Assembly: GCF_018860565.1 (NCBI RefSeq)
Contig: NZ_JAHKPS010000009.1
Span: 1-64,000, forward strand
Source of the DNA: Winogradskyella psychrotolerans
GTDB taxonomy: Bacteria; Bacteroidota; Bacteroidia; Flavobacteriales; Flavobacteriaceae
Length of the DNA: 64,000 nt
Reading direction: 5' to 3'
A program made the translations under genes and the position numbers. Shown here piece after piece: positions 32,724-41,824 of this stretch (positions are counted from its first letter, which is position 1; each line of letters opens with the position of its first letter). The notes below the pieces were generated by a model. It had not been told where the DNA came from, searched no databases, and saw nothing but the letters and a program-made list of their open reading frames with translations.

Positions 32724-34478
32724 ATGAAAGCATTAAAACACCTCAATAAATATTTTTTAAAGTACAGATATCGCTTAATTATCGGTGTCTTTATTACCAT
32801 AATTGCAAAAGTCTTTGCACTATTTACTCCAAGACTAGTTGGATCGTCTATTAATGTGATTTCAGACTATTTCAATGACAAAATTGCCTATGAGGCCTTT
32901 AAAAGTGAACTTATTATTAATGTACTCTACATTGTTGGAGCCGCGGTAGTTGCAGGTATCTTTACTTTTTTAATGCGTCAAACGATTATTAATGTGTCAC
33001 GCTACATTGAGTTTGACCTCAAAAATGAAATTTATAAACATTATCAAATTCTATCTCTAAATTTTTACAAATCAAACAGAACTGGTGATTTAATGAACCG
33101 GATTAGTGAAGATGTTGGTAAAGTAAGAATGTATGTTGGGCCGGCATTAATGTATACTATTAACACCATTACCTTATTTGCTGTCGCTTTAATTTATATG
33201 ATAGATAGGTCGCCTACGCTAACGTTATACACATTACTCCCCTTACCTATACTTTCTGTTATTATTTATAAATTAAGTAGATTAATAAATAAACGCAGTA
33301 CAATTGTACAACAATCACTTTCTACACTTTCTACCTATTCTCAAGAAACATTTAGTGGTATTTCTGTAATAAAATCTTACGGAATAGAACCAAGAACTAA
33401 TATTGAATTTGAAAATCTTTCTGCAGAAAACCGTCAAAAACAGATAAACCTTACTAAGGTACAAGCCCTGTTTTTTCCTTTAATGATTCTATTAATAGGG
33501 GTTAGTAACCTTATTGTAATCTACGTTGGAGGTATGCAATACATGAGCGGAAAAATAGATCATATTGGTACCATTGCAGAGTTCATCATGTATGTAAATA
33601 TGTTAACTTGGCCAGTAGCAACAGTAGGTTGGGTAACCTCTTTAATACAGCAAGCCGAAGCATCGCAAGAACGTATTAATGAGTTTTTAAAGACTGAACC
33701 AGATATTAAAAATACAGCTAAAGAATTGACACCAATTAAAGGTGATATTGAATTTAAAAATGTATCCTTTGTATATCCTGACACTAATATTGAAGCTCTA
33801 AAAGACGTTAGTTTTACCTTAAAATCTGGTAAAACCTTAGCCATTTTAGGAAAAACAGGCTCAGGAAAGTCTACCATATTAGATTTAATAGGACGTTTAT
33901 ATGATATTAATAAGGGGGAAATTTTAATAGACAATACTATTATTTCGGAATTAAACCTATACAGTCTTAGAGAAAGTATTGGTTATGTCCCACAAGATGC
34001 ATTCTTATTTTCTGATAGCATAAAGAACAATATCAAGTTTGGAAAAGAAGATGCTACAGACGAAGACGTTATAGAAGCGGCAAAAAATGCAAAAGTCCAT
34101 AAAAATATTATTGATTTTAATAAAGGCTACGATACTATTTTAGGTGAACGTGGTATTACCCTTTCTGGTGGTCAAAAACAACGTGTTTCAATTGCTAGAG
34201 CAATTATTAAAAAACCAGATATTTTATTATTTGATGACTGCTTATCTGCTGTTGATACAGAAACAGAAGAAAAAATCTTAAAAAACTTAGTGAAGCTCAC
34301 AAAAGATAAAACAACAATTATTGTAAGTCACAGAGTCTCTTCTGCAAAGAATGCAGATACAATTATTGTTCTCGAAGATGGTAAAATCATTGAGTCTGGA
34401 AATCATGAAAGCCTTATCAATACTGATGGTTACTATAAAGAGTTATACACTAAACAACTTTCAGAAAAAGAAATGTAA
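32724..34478 (+). CDS. ABC exporter half-transporter (MdlB/MsbA-like)
   Basis: This 584-aa protein is a fused transmembrane and ATPase half-transporter that should dimerise. Six helices lie in residues 1-325. The nucleotide-binding domain has Walker A LGKTGSGKST, Q-loop YVPQDAFLFSDS, signature LSGGQKQRVSIARAI, Walker B ILLFDDCLSAVDTET, and switch His IIVSHRVSSA. The Walker B catalytic Glu position is Asp (FDDC), while normal exporters have DE; this suggests either an asymmetric heterodimer member or reduced ATPase activity. No partner half-transporter is adjacent. Substrate is unknown, likely lipid, drug or peptide. Confidence 0.93.
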   Translation: MKALKHLNKYFLKYRYRLIIGVFITIIAKVFALFTPRLVGSSINVISDYFNDKIAYEAFKSELIINVLYIVGAAVVAGIFTFLMRQTIINVSRYIEFDLKNEIYKHYQILSLNFYKSNRTGDLMNRISEDVGKVRMYVGPALMYTINTITLFAVALIYMIDRSPTLTLYTLLPLPILSVIIYKLSRLINKRSTIVQQSLSTLSTYSQETFSGISVIKSYGIEPRTNIEFENLSAENRQKQINLTKVQALFFPLMILLIGVSNLIVIYVGGMQYMSGKIDHIGTIAEFIMYVNMLTWPVATVGWVTSLIQQAEASQERINEFLKTEPDIKNTAKELTPIKGDIEFKNVSFVYPDTNIEALKDVSFTLKSGKTLAILGKTGSGKSTILDLIGRLYDINKGEILIDNTIISELNLYSLRESIGYVPQDAFLFSDSIKNNIKFGKEDATDEDVIEAAKNAKVHKNIIDFNKGYDTILGERGITLSGGQKQRVSIARAIIKKPDILLFDDCLSAVDTETEEKILKNLVKLTKDKTTIIVSHRVSSAKNADTIIVLEDGKIIESGNHESLINTDGYYKELYTKQLSEKEM

Positions 34479-34544
34479 TTATTTGTTGCTTAGGTTACTT
34501 TTTTTTTAGATTTTTGGATTGAAATTAAAAAATAAAATAGAGTT

Positions 34545-34934
34545 ATGAGTGATTATGAAATGATGGACAAAGAAGAAATATATTCTAAAGTATTACGTGC
34601 TGGAAGAAGAACCTATTTCTTTGATGTTAGAGCTACTAAAGCTGGTGATTATTATTTAACGGTTACTGAGAGTAAAAAATTCACTAATGACGATGGTTCT
34701 TTCCATTATAAAAAGCATAAAATCTACCTTTATAAAGAAGACTTCACTGAGTTTAAAGAAATCTTAGCTGAAATGACAGATTATATTATTAATGAAAAAG
34801 GTCAAGAAGTTATTAGCGAACGTCATCAAAAAGACTTTAAACGTGAAGATAATTTTGTAGCTCAAGAAGCTAAAACGCTTGAAGATACTAAAACGACAGA
34901 AAGTTTTACAGACATCAGTTTTGATGATATTTAA
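34545..34934 (+). CDS. DUF3276/PUR-like nucleic-acid-binding protein
   Basis: This 129-aa protein is found in Bacteroidota and spirochaetes and related to Pur-alpha. The PUR repeat is seen in EEIYSKVLRAGRRTYFFDVRATKAGDYYLTVTESKK and HKIYLYKEDFTEFKEILAEMTDYI. The tail is acidic and disordered. Members bind single-stranded nucleic acid in vitro; the cellular role is unclear. It is followed by a strong terminator. Confidence 0.9.
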   Translation: MSDYEMMDKEEIYSKVLRAGRRTYFFDVRATKAGDYYLTVTESKKFTNDDGSFHYKKHKIYLYKEDFTEFKEILAEMTDYIINEKGQEVISERHQKDFKREDNFVAQEAKTLEDTKTTESFTDISFDDI

Positions 34935-34958
34935 AATTAACTTCTGTTAAATTATAAC

Positions 34959-34990
34959 CAAAACCGTTACGCTTTGTAACGGTTTTTTTA
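34959..34990 (+). terminator. Rho-independent terminator after DUF3276 gene
   Basis: AAAACCGTTAC and GTAACGGTTTT flank a 5-base loop and run into TTTTTT. Confidence 0.88.
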
Positions 34991-35018
34991 TTTTTAAACT
35001 CTAACTAACTATTACCTT

Positions 35019-37520
35019 ATGCAGCGCATTTTTCTACTCTTTCTTTTAATTACATCATTATTTTCTCAATCGCAAACCGACTTATCGTACTACTTACCTC
35101 AAAATATTGAGTACAACCCAAGTATTCCTAAACCACAAAGCGTCATTGGTCATCATGTTGGCGAATGGCACATTACACACGATAAATTAGTAGAATACAT
35201 GAAAGCATTAGCAAATGCTTCAAATCGTATAACTATTGAAGATAGAGGAAAAACATTTGAAGATAGACCTCTACTCCTGCTAACCATAACATCACCAAAA
35301 AATCATCAAAATTTAAAAGCCATTCAATCTGCTCATATCGAAGCAACAGAAACAAATTCTGCTAATTTAGAAAATAGACCCATAGTTGTTTATCAAGGCT
35401 TTTCAATTCATGGTAACGAACCTAGTGGTTCTAACGCAGCGTTATTAGCCGCTTATTATTTGGCTGCTGCAGAAGGTTCTGAAATTGACAATTTATTAGA
35501 GCATTCGGTTATATTACTTGATCCTTCTTTAAATCCAGATGGCTTACAACGATTCGCTTATTGGGCAAATTCTAATAAAAACATTAACCTAAACCCAGAC
35601 CCAAACGATAGAGAGTACAGCGAAGTTTGGCCAGGCGGACGTACCAATCATTATTGGTTTGATATGAATAGAGATTGGCTACCTGTGCAATTACCAGAAT
35701 CTAGAGCACGTATAGAAACCTTTCACAATTGGTTACCTAATATTTTAACCGATCATCATGAAATGGGAACCAATGCAAGTTTCTTTTTTCAACCTGGAAT
35801 TCCGTCACGTACACATCCATTAACACCACAATTAAATCAAGATTTAACTAAAGGTATTGCAACTTATCACGCCAAAGCATTAGACAAAATTGGTTCATTG
35901 TATTATTCTGAAGAAAGTTTTGACGACTTCTATTACGGAAAAGGATCTACCTTTCCTGACATAAATGGTGGTATTGGAATTTTATTTGAACAAGCCAGTT
36001 CTAGAGGTCATGTACAAGAAAGCGAAAATGGTCTTTTAACATTTCCATTTACTATAAAAAATCAATTTACAGCTGTTTTATCTACACTAGCAGCTGCTAA
36101 TGGTATGCGAAAAGATATTTTAGAATACCAACATAATTTCTTTAAAGACGCTAGAGATGAAGCCTCTAAAGAAGGCAAAAAAGCCATTGTATTTGGTGAT
36201 GAAAAAGATGCTGCTAAAACCTATCATTTAGCCGAAATTTTAAAACGTCACCGTATTGATTTTCATGAATTAAAATCTGATTTTTCAAAAGATGGCAAAA
36301 AATATAAAAAAGGTTATAGCTATGTGGTTCCTAAAAATCAAAAGAATACAAGATTAATCAATGCCATGTTTGAAACGCGAATCGCTTTTAAAGACAGTTT
36401 GTTTTACGATATTTCGGCTTGGACTTTTCCTTTAGCATTTAATCTCGATTATACAGAAACAACAATGGCAAACGCTGGCAATAGCGTTAAAAACTTACAG
36501 CAGCTTTCTGGAGGTGTAAGTTCTAAAAGTGAATACGCTTATTTATTTGAATGGAATGAGTATTACTCACCAAAACTATTAAATGCTATCTTAAAAAAAG
36601 GCTTAAGAGCAAAGGTGGCCGTAAAACAGTTTAAATCTAATGGTAAAGCTTACGATTATGGAACTATAATGATTCCTGCAAAGAACCAAAATTTATCTGC
36701 AAATGAGATATATACATTTCTAAATGACAAAGCCCAAGAAAGTCATATTAAAGTTGATGCCGTTTCAACAGGTTTAAACGAAGGTATAGATCTAGGAAGT
36801 CGAAATTTTAAAGCTTTAGAATTGCCAAAAATCGCTCTTTTAGTTGGAGATGGTATCACCTCTTATGATGCTGGTGAAATTTGGCATTTGTTTGACACTC
36901 GTTACGATATTATTGCCACAAAGCTTGATACTAAAACTATGAAAAGAGCAGACTTAAGCCGTTACAATACCATTATAATGGTAAATTCTTCTGGATTAAG
37001 CGAAAGCAATACAAAAAAATTACAATCTTGGATTAAAGATGGCGGTACTTTAGTAGCATATAAAAATGCATTAAAATGGCTAAACTCCAAAAAGTTAATG
37101 ACCATTGATTTTAAGAAAAATAAGCTCATAGCTAAAAATATTAATTACGAACAACGTAGCGATTTTAGAGGCGCACAAGTTATTGGAGGTGCCATTTTTG
37201 AAGCTAAATTAGACCGTTCACATCCTATTAATTTTGGTTATAAAAATGATAAACTTCCGATGTTTAGAAATTCAACATTATTTATAAATGAGGATAAAAA
37301 CAGCTTTAACAACCCCATTCAGTACACTAAAAAACCTTTATTAAGTGGTTATATTTCTGAAGAAAATTTAGATAGTATACGTAAAACAGTACCTCTAAAA
37401 ATTAATCGTGTTGGCCGTGGAAAGGTCATTGGCTTTACTGATAATACTAATTTTAGAGCCTTTTGGTATGGAACGAATAAGCTGTTAATGAATGCTATTT
37501 TCTTTAGAGAAGAGATGTAG
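35019..37520 (+). CDS. Secreted M14-family metallocarboxypeptidase
   Basis: The protein has 833 aa with a signal peptide (residues 1-19, ending FSQS). The M14 zinc-carboxypeptidase domain occupies about residues 45-360: the HxxE zinc motif is SIHGNEPSG, DPSLNPDGLQRF follows, DHHEMG supplies the distal His, and GGIGILFEQASSRG carries the catalytic Glu region. The C-terminal half resembles a GATase1/ThuA-like fold (IALLVGDGITSYDAGEIWHLFDTRYDIIATKL) without an obvious nucleophile Cys. It is exported, likely periplasmic, and should degrade peptides or peptidoglycan fragments. Confidence 0.92.
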   Translation: MQRIFLLFLLITSLFSQSQTDLSYYLPQNIEYNPSIPKPQSVIGHHVGEWHITHDKLVEYMKALANASNRITIEDRGKTFEDRPLLLLTITSPKNHQNLKAIQSAHIEATETNSANLENRPIVVYQGFSIHGNEPSGSNAALLAAYYLAAAEGSEIDNLLEHSVILLDPSLNPDGLQRFAYWANSNKNINLNPDPNDREYSEVWPGGRTNHYWFDMNRDWLPVQLPESRARIETFHNWLPNILTDHHEMGTNASFFFQPGIPSRTHPLTPQLNQDLTKGIATYHAKALDKIGSLYYSEESFDDFYYGKGSTFPDINGGIGILFEQASSRGHVQESENGLLTFPFTIKNQFTAVLSTLAAANGMRKDILEYQHNFFKDARDEASKEGKKAIVFGDEKDAAKTYHLAEILKRHRIDFHELKSDFSKDGKKYKKGYSYVVPKNQKNTRLINAMFETRIAFKDSLFYDISAWTFPLAFNLDYTETTMANAGNSVKNLQQLSGGVSSKSEYAYLFEWNEYYSPKLLNAILKKGLRAKVAVKQFKSNGKAYDYGTIMIPAKNQNLSANEIYTFLNDKAQESHIKVDAVSTGLNEGIDLGSRNFKALELPKIALLVGDGITSYDAGEIWHLFDTRYDIIATKLDTKTMKRADLSRYNTIIMVNSSGLSESNTKKLQSWIKDGGTLVAYKNALKWLNSKKLMTIDFKKNKLIAKNINYEQRSDFRGAQVIGGAIFEAKLDRSHPINFGYKNDKLPMFRNSTLFINEDKNSFNNPIQYTKKPLLSGYISEENLDSIRKTVPLKINRVGRGKVIGFTDNTNFRAFWYGTNKLLMNAIFFREEM

Positions 37521-37620
37521 TTGTTTGTTGGGAATCAAAACTAATAACACAAGCTACTTCATAGACAAAAAATAAAAAGGTGGCTTAGTCTGTTTTTGTA
37601 ATGCAATTACATTTTAAAAC

Positions 37621-37956
37621 TTAAGACACTTGCATTCCATTTTTAACTTTAGTTTCAGGATGCAACAAGAACACGTCGTCTGCTCTTACAGCTCCAACCA
37701 CCAAACATTCGCTCATAAAATTGGCTATTTGCTTTTTAGGAAAATTAACTACAGCCACTATTTGTCTGTTTACTAATTCTTCCTTTTTATATTGCGTTGT
37801 TATTTGTGCAGAAGTTTTTTTAACTCCTAAATCGCCAAAATCTATAGTTAATTTATACGCAGGTTTTCTAGCTTTAGGAAAATCATTCACTTCAATAATT
37901 GTCCCAATACGTAAATCTACCTTTGTAAAGTCTTCATAAGTTATTATCTTTTCCAT
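37621..37956 (-). CDS. csaA: CsaA-type tRNA-binding-domain protein
   Basis: This 111-aa protein consists of a single EMAP/tRNA-binding OB fold: FTKVDLRIGTIIEVNDFPKARKPAYKLTIDFGDLGVKKTSAQI, RQIVAVVNFPKKQIANFMSECLVVG, LLHPETKVKNGMQVS. CsaA is described as a chaperone/export-related and tRNA-binding protein in Bacillus. It is divergent from the thioredoxin-like gene at 37992, with 35 bp between the start codons. Confidence 0.9.
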   Translation of the reverse strand: MEKIITYEDFTKVDLRIGTIIEVNDFPKARKPAYKLTIDFGDLGVKKTSAQITTQYKKEELVNRQIVAVVNFPKKQIANFMSECLVVGAVRADDVFLLHPETKVKNGMQVS

Positions 37957-37991
37957 TCTCTAAAATTAATAAATAAAATAAACATAATATA

Positions 37992-38546
37992 ATGGCACGA
38001 ACAGAATCAAATATGTTGCCTTTAGGCACAACAGCACCCGATTTTAAATTAGTAGATACTGTTGATGATGTTACAAAATCTCTTCGAGAATTAAAAGGCA
38101 CAACTGCAACTTTAGTCATGTTTATCTGTAACCACTGCCCTTTTGTAATTCATGTAAATGCCCAGCTATCACAATTGGCTAAAGATTACGTTTCAAAAGG
38201 TATTAATTGTATTGCTATTTCTAGTAATGATGTAGAAAATTATCCGCAAGACCATCCTGATTTAATGAAAAAGAACGCCATAGATAACGACTATATTTTT
38301 CCGTACTTGTATGACCAAACACAAGATGTTGCCAAGGCATACGATGCCGCATGCACACCAGATTTTTTCTTATTTAACAGTGATTTAAAACTCGTTTACG
38401 CAGGTCAATTAGACGATTCTAGACCAGGAAATGGTATACCTATAACAGGAAAAGATATTAGAGCTGCTATGGATGCCTTAATTAATAATAACCCCGTAAA
38501 TCCAAACCAAAAACCAAGTATGGGCTGTAATATTAAGTGGAAATAA
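37992..38546 (+). CDS. Thioredoxin-like/AhpC-TSA family protein
   Basis: This 184-aa cytoplasmic protein has the peroxiredoxin/TlpA-like fold. The redox motif is FICNHCPFV (CxxC), followed by ISSNDVENYPQDHP, YIFPYLYDQTQDVAKAYDAACTPDFFLFNSD with the conserved cis-Pro region. The family of NHCPFV proteins is widespread in bacteria as 'thioredoxin family protein'; the partner is unknown. The divergent CsaA gene shares the promoter region. Confidence 0.9.
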   Translation: MARTESNMLPLGTTAPDFKLVDTVDDVTKSLRELKGTTATLVMFICNHCPFVIHVNAQLSQLAKDYVSKGINCIAISSNDVENYPQDHPDLMKKNAIDNDYIFPYLYDQTQDVAKAYDAACTPDFFLFNSDLKLVYAGQLDDSRPGNGIPITGKDIRAAMDALINNNPVNPNQKPSMGCNIKWK

Positions 38547-38603
38547 TACTTTGCATTATTTACAAACTGAAAACAAATACACCATTAGACAACACCTTAG
38601 CCA

Positions 38604-39131
38604 ATGATTTTTGACCATATTGAAACCAAACGCTTAATTCTAAGGCCTATTACAATAGCTGATACGCAAGATTTTTTTGAATTGGATTCTAATCCTAAAG
38701 TTCATCTCTTTCTTGGAAATAATCCTGTAAAAACTATTGAGCAGTCTGAAGCTATGATTGCTAACATTTTACAACAATATAAAACTAATGGTTTAGGTCG
38801 TTTAGCTATAATTGAAAAATCAACCAATGCATTTGTAGGTTGGGCGGGATTAAAACTTGAAGAAAAGCTTAGAAAGGAATTTAGCTATTACGACTTGGGT
38901 TACCGACTAAAAGAACAATTTTGGGGCAAAGGCTATGCCACTGAAGCGGCATTTGCATCTTTAGAGTATGGTTTTAATACTTTAAAATTAGAAGAAATTG
39001 GAGCGGCTGCAGACGTTAATCATATAGCCTCTAATACTATACTTAAAAAAGTAGGAATGCAACCTTCTGGCACTTTTGAGTATGAAGGAGATTTATGCAA
39101 CTGGTATATCATAAAACACCAAAAACAATAA
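38604..39131 (+). CDS. GNAT N-acetyltransferase (RimJ/RimL-like)
   Basis: This 175-aa protein has the RimJ/RimL opening IETKRLILRPITIADTQDFFEL, the acetyl-CoA loop LGYRLKEQFWGKGYATEAAFASLEYGF (Q/RxxGxG/A) and IASNTILKKVGMQPSGTF, typical of N-terminal protein or small-molecule acetyltransferases. The substrate is unknown. It ends one base before the convergent holA gene. Confidence 0.9.
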   Translation: MIFDHIETKRLILRPITIADTQDFFELDSNPKVHLFLGNNPVKTIEQSEAMIANILQQYKTNGLGRLAIIEKSTNAFVGWAGLKLEEKLRKEFSYYDLGYRLKEQFWGKGYATEAAFASLEYGFNTLKLEEIGAAADVNHIASNTILKKVGMQPSGTFEYEGDLCNWYIIKHQKQ

Positions 39132-39132
39132 A

Positions 39133-40137
39133 TTAACCTATAATCTTAACCAATAATTCTTTAAGAAGGTCTTTTTCTGGCATTGCTTTAGAACCAACAC
39201 CTTTACTTTTTACATCAAATTCGCGCAGTACACCAATAACATAACTTACCTTTTTCATAGGGTAATTCTTGGCAGCATCTAGATATTCATTTACAAAATA
39301 AGGGTTGACTTTTAGAGCTGATGCGACACTACGTGGATTTCTGTCAGACATACCATGAAGGTGCAATAATTGAGAAAAGAATCCAAATAATAGCGAAACC
39401 GTAACCACCATTGGATTGTCTTTAGGGTTGTCTGCAAAATACTTAGCTATTTTATGTGCTTTTACAACATTACGCTGTCCAACCGCTTTTCGTAATTCAA
39501 AATTATTGTAATCTTTACTTATTCCAATATTCTCTTCAATATGTTCTGGTGTAATCTGTGTACCTGCTGGTAAAACGATTTTAAGCTTATTAAGTTCGTT
39601 ATCTATTTTACTGAGGTTAGTTCCTAAAAACTCTACCAACATTTGAGCTGCCTTTGGCGAAATGTTATAATTTTGTCCAGCTAAAACGCGTCTAATCCAA
39701 TCGGCAACTTGGTTTTCGTACATTTTTTTACTCTCAAAAACAACTCCAACCTTATTAATAGCTTTATACAAAGCCTTACGTTTATCTAATTTTTTGTACT
39801 TATAATTTAACACTAAAACTGTTGTAGGCTGAGGATTAGCTGCATATTCTGCTAACTTCTCAATAGATCTACTTAAATCTTGTGCCTCTTTAACAATAAC
39901 CACTTGACGCTCTGCCATCATTGGATACCGTTTGGCATTGCTCACAATATCGTCTATAGAAACATCTCTTCCATATAGCACCATTTGGTTAAATCCCTTT
40001 TCTGCCTCATCTAAAACGTTCTCTTCAATATAATCTGAAATCTTATCAATATAATACGCTTCCTCACCCATTAAAAAATAAATAGGTTTAAGGTCTCCCT
40101 TTTTAATTGTAGCTACTAATTGTTTTACGTCGTCCAA
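39133..40137 (-). CDS. holA: DNA polymerase III subunit delta
   Basis: The delta subunit opens the sliding clamp in the replication clamp loader. From TTG 40137 the protein has 334 aa: MDDVKQLVATIKKGDLKPIYFLMGEEAYYIDKI at the start, ERQVVIVKEAQ in domain I, and VASALKVNPYFVNEYLDAAKNYPMKKVSYVIGVL in the C-terminal collar. The longer ORF to 40413 adds 92 residues that match no HolA and overlap the divergent HsdR_N gene, so the TTG start is chosen. The length then equals the family norm. Confidence 0.92.
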   Translation of the reverse strand: MDDVKQLVATIKKGDLKPIYFLMGEEAYYIDKISDYIEENVLDEAEKGFNQMVLYGRDVSIDDIVSNAKRYPMMAERQVVIVKEAQDLSRSIEKLAEYAANPQPTTVLVLNYKYKKLDKRKALYKAINKVGVVFESKKMYENQVADWIRRVLAGQNYNISPKAAQMLVEFLGTNLSKIDNELNKLKIVLPAGTQITPEHIEENIGISKDYNNFELRKAVGQRNVVKAHKIAKYFADNPKDNPMVVTVSLLFGFFSQLLHLHGMSDRNPRSVASALKVNPYFVNEYLDAAKNYPMKKVSYVIGVLREFDVKSKGVGSKAMPEKDLLKELLVKIIG

Positions 40138-40278
40138 TTCTTTAAAAATTCCAAGTTTAAAATTCCAAATTTCAATAATTACAAGCCCGTTTATATTAAA
40201 TAAATAGGATTTTAGTAATGAAAATTGTGATTTGCGATATTCTACTTTAACTTTGAAAAAAATTAGCGTCTCTAAGTG

Positions 40279-40728
40279 TTGCAAGAACTCAACTTTCCAA
40301 AGTTTGAATACCGTTTCAAAAGTACAGAAAATAAAGTTTCTATTTTTGATGTCATTCGGAAAAAATTCATCATTCTTCAACCCGAAGAATGGGTTAGACA
40401 ACACTGTGTTCATTATCTAATCAATACTAAAAAGTTTCCAAAATCTTTAATTAATGTTGAAAAAGAGCTGACTATAAACGGCTTAAAGAAACGTTATGAT
40501 GTTGTGGTATTTAATCCAGATGGTAGTATTCACTTAATTGTAGAATGTAAATCGCACAACATAAAAATAGACCAAACTACTTTTGACCAAATTGCGCGTT
40601 ATAATTTGATATTAAACGCCACGTATTTAATGGTAACTAACGGTTTAAATCATTATTATTGCGAAATGGATATGAAAAATGAACGGTATTCCTTTTTAAA
40701 AACTATTCCTGATTATAAATCCAATTAA
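40279..40728 (+). CDS. HsdR N-terminal-domain protein (lone nuclease-like)
   Basis: This 149-aa protein is a stand-alone type I restriction R-subunit N-terminal domain. The PD-(D/E)xK-like core reads YDVVVFNPDGSIHLIVECKSHN (D...ExK), preceded by ILQPEEWVRQHCVHYL and followed by FDQIARYNLILNATYLMVTNGL. There are no helicase or HsdM/HsdS partners. The start is a non-ATG codon: TTG 40279 (MQELNFP) is favoured, GTG 40276 is possible. It is divergent from holA, a neighbourhood I recall as common in flavobacteria, which suggests a housekeeping role rather than restriction. One base separates it from the glycosyltransferase gene. Confidence 0.88.
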   Translation: MQELNFPKFEYRFKSTENKVSIFDVIRKKFIILQPEEWVRQHCVHYLINTKKFPKSLINVEKELTINGLKKRYDVVVFNPDGSIHLIVECKSHNIKIDQTTFDQIARYNLILNATYLMVTNGLNHYYCEMDMKNERYSFLKTIPDYKSN

Positions 40729-41721
40729 ATGCTTCAAACCAAAGACATTGCTATTGTTATTTTAAACTGGAATGGGAAATCATTACTCGAAAAATTTCTC
40801 CCTTCAGTTATAAACTATTCTGATGATGCTGTAATCTATGTTGCTGACAATGCATCAACAGACAATTCTGTTGCTTTTGTTTCTGAACATTTTCCGACAG
40901 TACAACTAATTCAAAACACAACTAATGGTGGTTATGCCAAAGGTTATAATGAGGCACTTAAACAAGTAGAAGAACCGTTACTCTGCTTAGTTAATAGTGA
41001 TATTGAAGTGACCAAAAATTGGCTTCAACCCATTTTAGAAGAATTTAATACAAATACTGAAACGGCAATCATTCAACCAAAAATATTAGACTATAAAAAC
41101 AAATCGCAATTTGAATATGCTGGAGCGGCTGGTGGATTTATTGACAAATATGGTTATCCTTATTGTCGTGGTCGTATTTTTGATACCATTGAAAAAGACA
41201 CAGGACAATACAACGATAATAGCGAAATATTTTGGGCTTCTGGTGCTTGTTTTTTTATTAGAAGCCTCGTTTACAAAGCATTGGAAGGTTTTGATGAGTC
41301 GTATTTTGCTCACATGGAGGAAATTGATTTATGTTGGCGCGCATTTAATAAAAATTATACCACAAAATTTGTTGGTACGGCTACGGTTTATCATGTTGGT
41401 GGTGCTACATTAAATAATACTAATCCTAAGAAAACATATCTCAATTTTAGAAATAGTTTATTTACACTATTTAAAAATACAGATTCTAATGTCCTTTTTA
41501 GAGTTGGCATTAGAATGGTACTTGATGGTGTAGCATCTGCTAGATTTCTATTTCAACTCAAACCCGCATTTTTAGTTGCTATTCTTAAAGCACACCTCTC
41601 ATTTTACTACAACTTACCACGTCTTTTAAAGCAAAGGAAACAATTACCTAAACGTTTTGGATATTATAAAATCAATTCTATTGTTTGGTCTTATTTTATA
41701 AAAAAGAAGACTAAATTTTAA
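40729..41721 (+). CDS. Glycosyltransferase family 2
   Basis: This 330-aa enzyme transfers sugars from a nucleotide donor, probably to a surface glycan. The GT-A fold is seen in IAIVILNWNGKSLLEKFLPSV, IYVADNASTDNSVAFV, NGGYAKGYNEAL and the metal-binding-like CLVNSDIEVTKNW; GFDESYFAHMEEIDLCWRA is the acceptor-side motif of rhamnosyltransferase-like members. The C-terminal ~90 residues include amphipathic helices that may attach it to the membrane. It begins at the base after the HsdR_N stop. Confidence 0.92.
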   Translation: MLQTKDIAIVILNWNGKSLLEKFLPSVINYSDDAVIYVADNASTDNSVAFVSEHFPTVQLIQNTTNGGYAKGYNEALKQVEEPLLCLVNSDIEVTKNWLQPILEEFNTNTETAIIQPKILDYKNKSQFEYAGAAGGFIDKYGYPYCRGRIFDTIEKDTGQYNDNSEIFWASGACFFIRSLVYKALEGFDESYFAHMEEIDLCWRAFNKNYTTKFVGTATVYHVGGATLNNTNPKKTYLNFRNSLFTLFKNTDSNVLFRVGIRMVLDGVASARFLFQLKPAFLVAILKAHLSFYYNLPRLLKQRKQLPKRFGYYKINSIVWSYFIKKKTKF

Positions 41722-41780
41722 TTGTTTATAAAACTGTTAAAATTTTTGTTAATCCTTGTCATAGCCGTTATTCTTTTGCA

Positions 41781-41788
41781 TAATTTTG
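41781..41788 (+). promoter_or_regulatory. Candidate -7 promoter element for the OmpA-like gene
   Basis: TAATTTTG fits TAnnTTTG, with TTG at 41756-41758 about 22 bases upstream. It lies 36 bases before the ATG at 41825. Confidence 0.45.
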
Positions 41789-41824
41789 AATGTTGTAATT
41801 AACGATTAAAACTAAAAATCAATT

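Noticed and set aside
40138..40413. 92-residue N-terminal extension of HolA
   Set aside because: It does not resemble HolA and overlaps the divergent HsdR_N gene; the family starts at TTG 40137.
40279..40728. Remnant of a type I restriction system
   Set aside because: No HsdM, HsdS or helicase remnant is present, the ORF is intact with a complete D...ExK core, and the neighbourhood next to holA looks stable.
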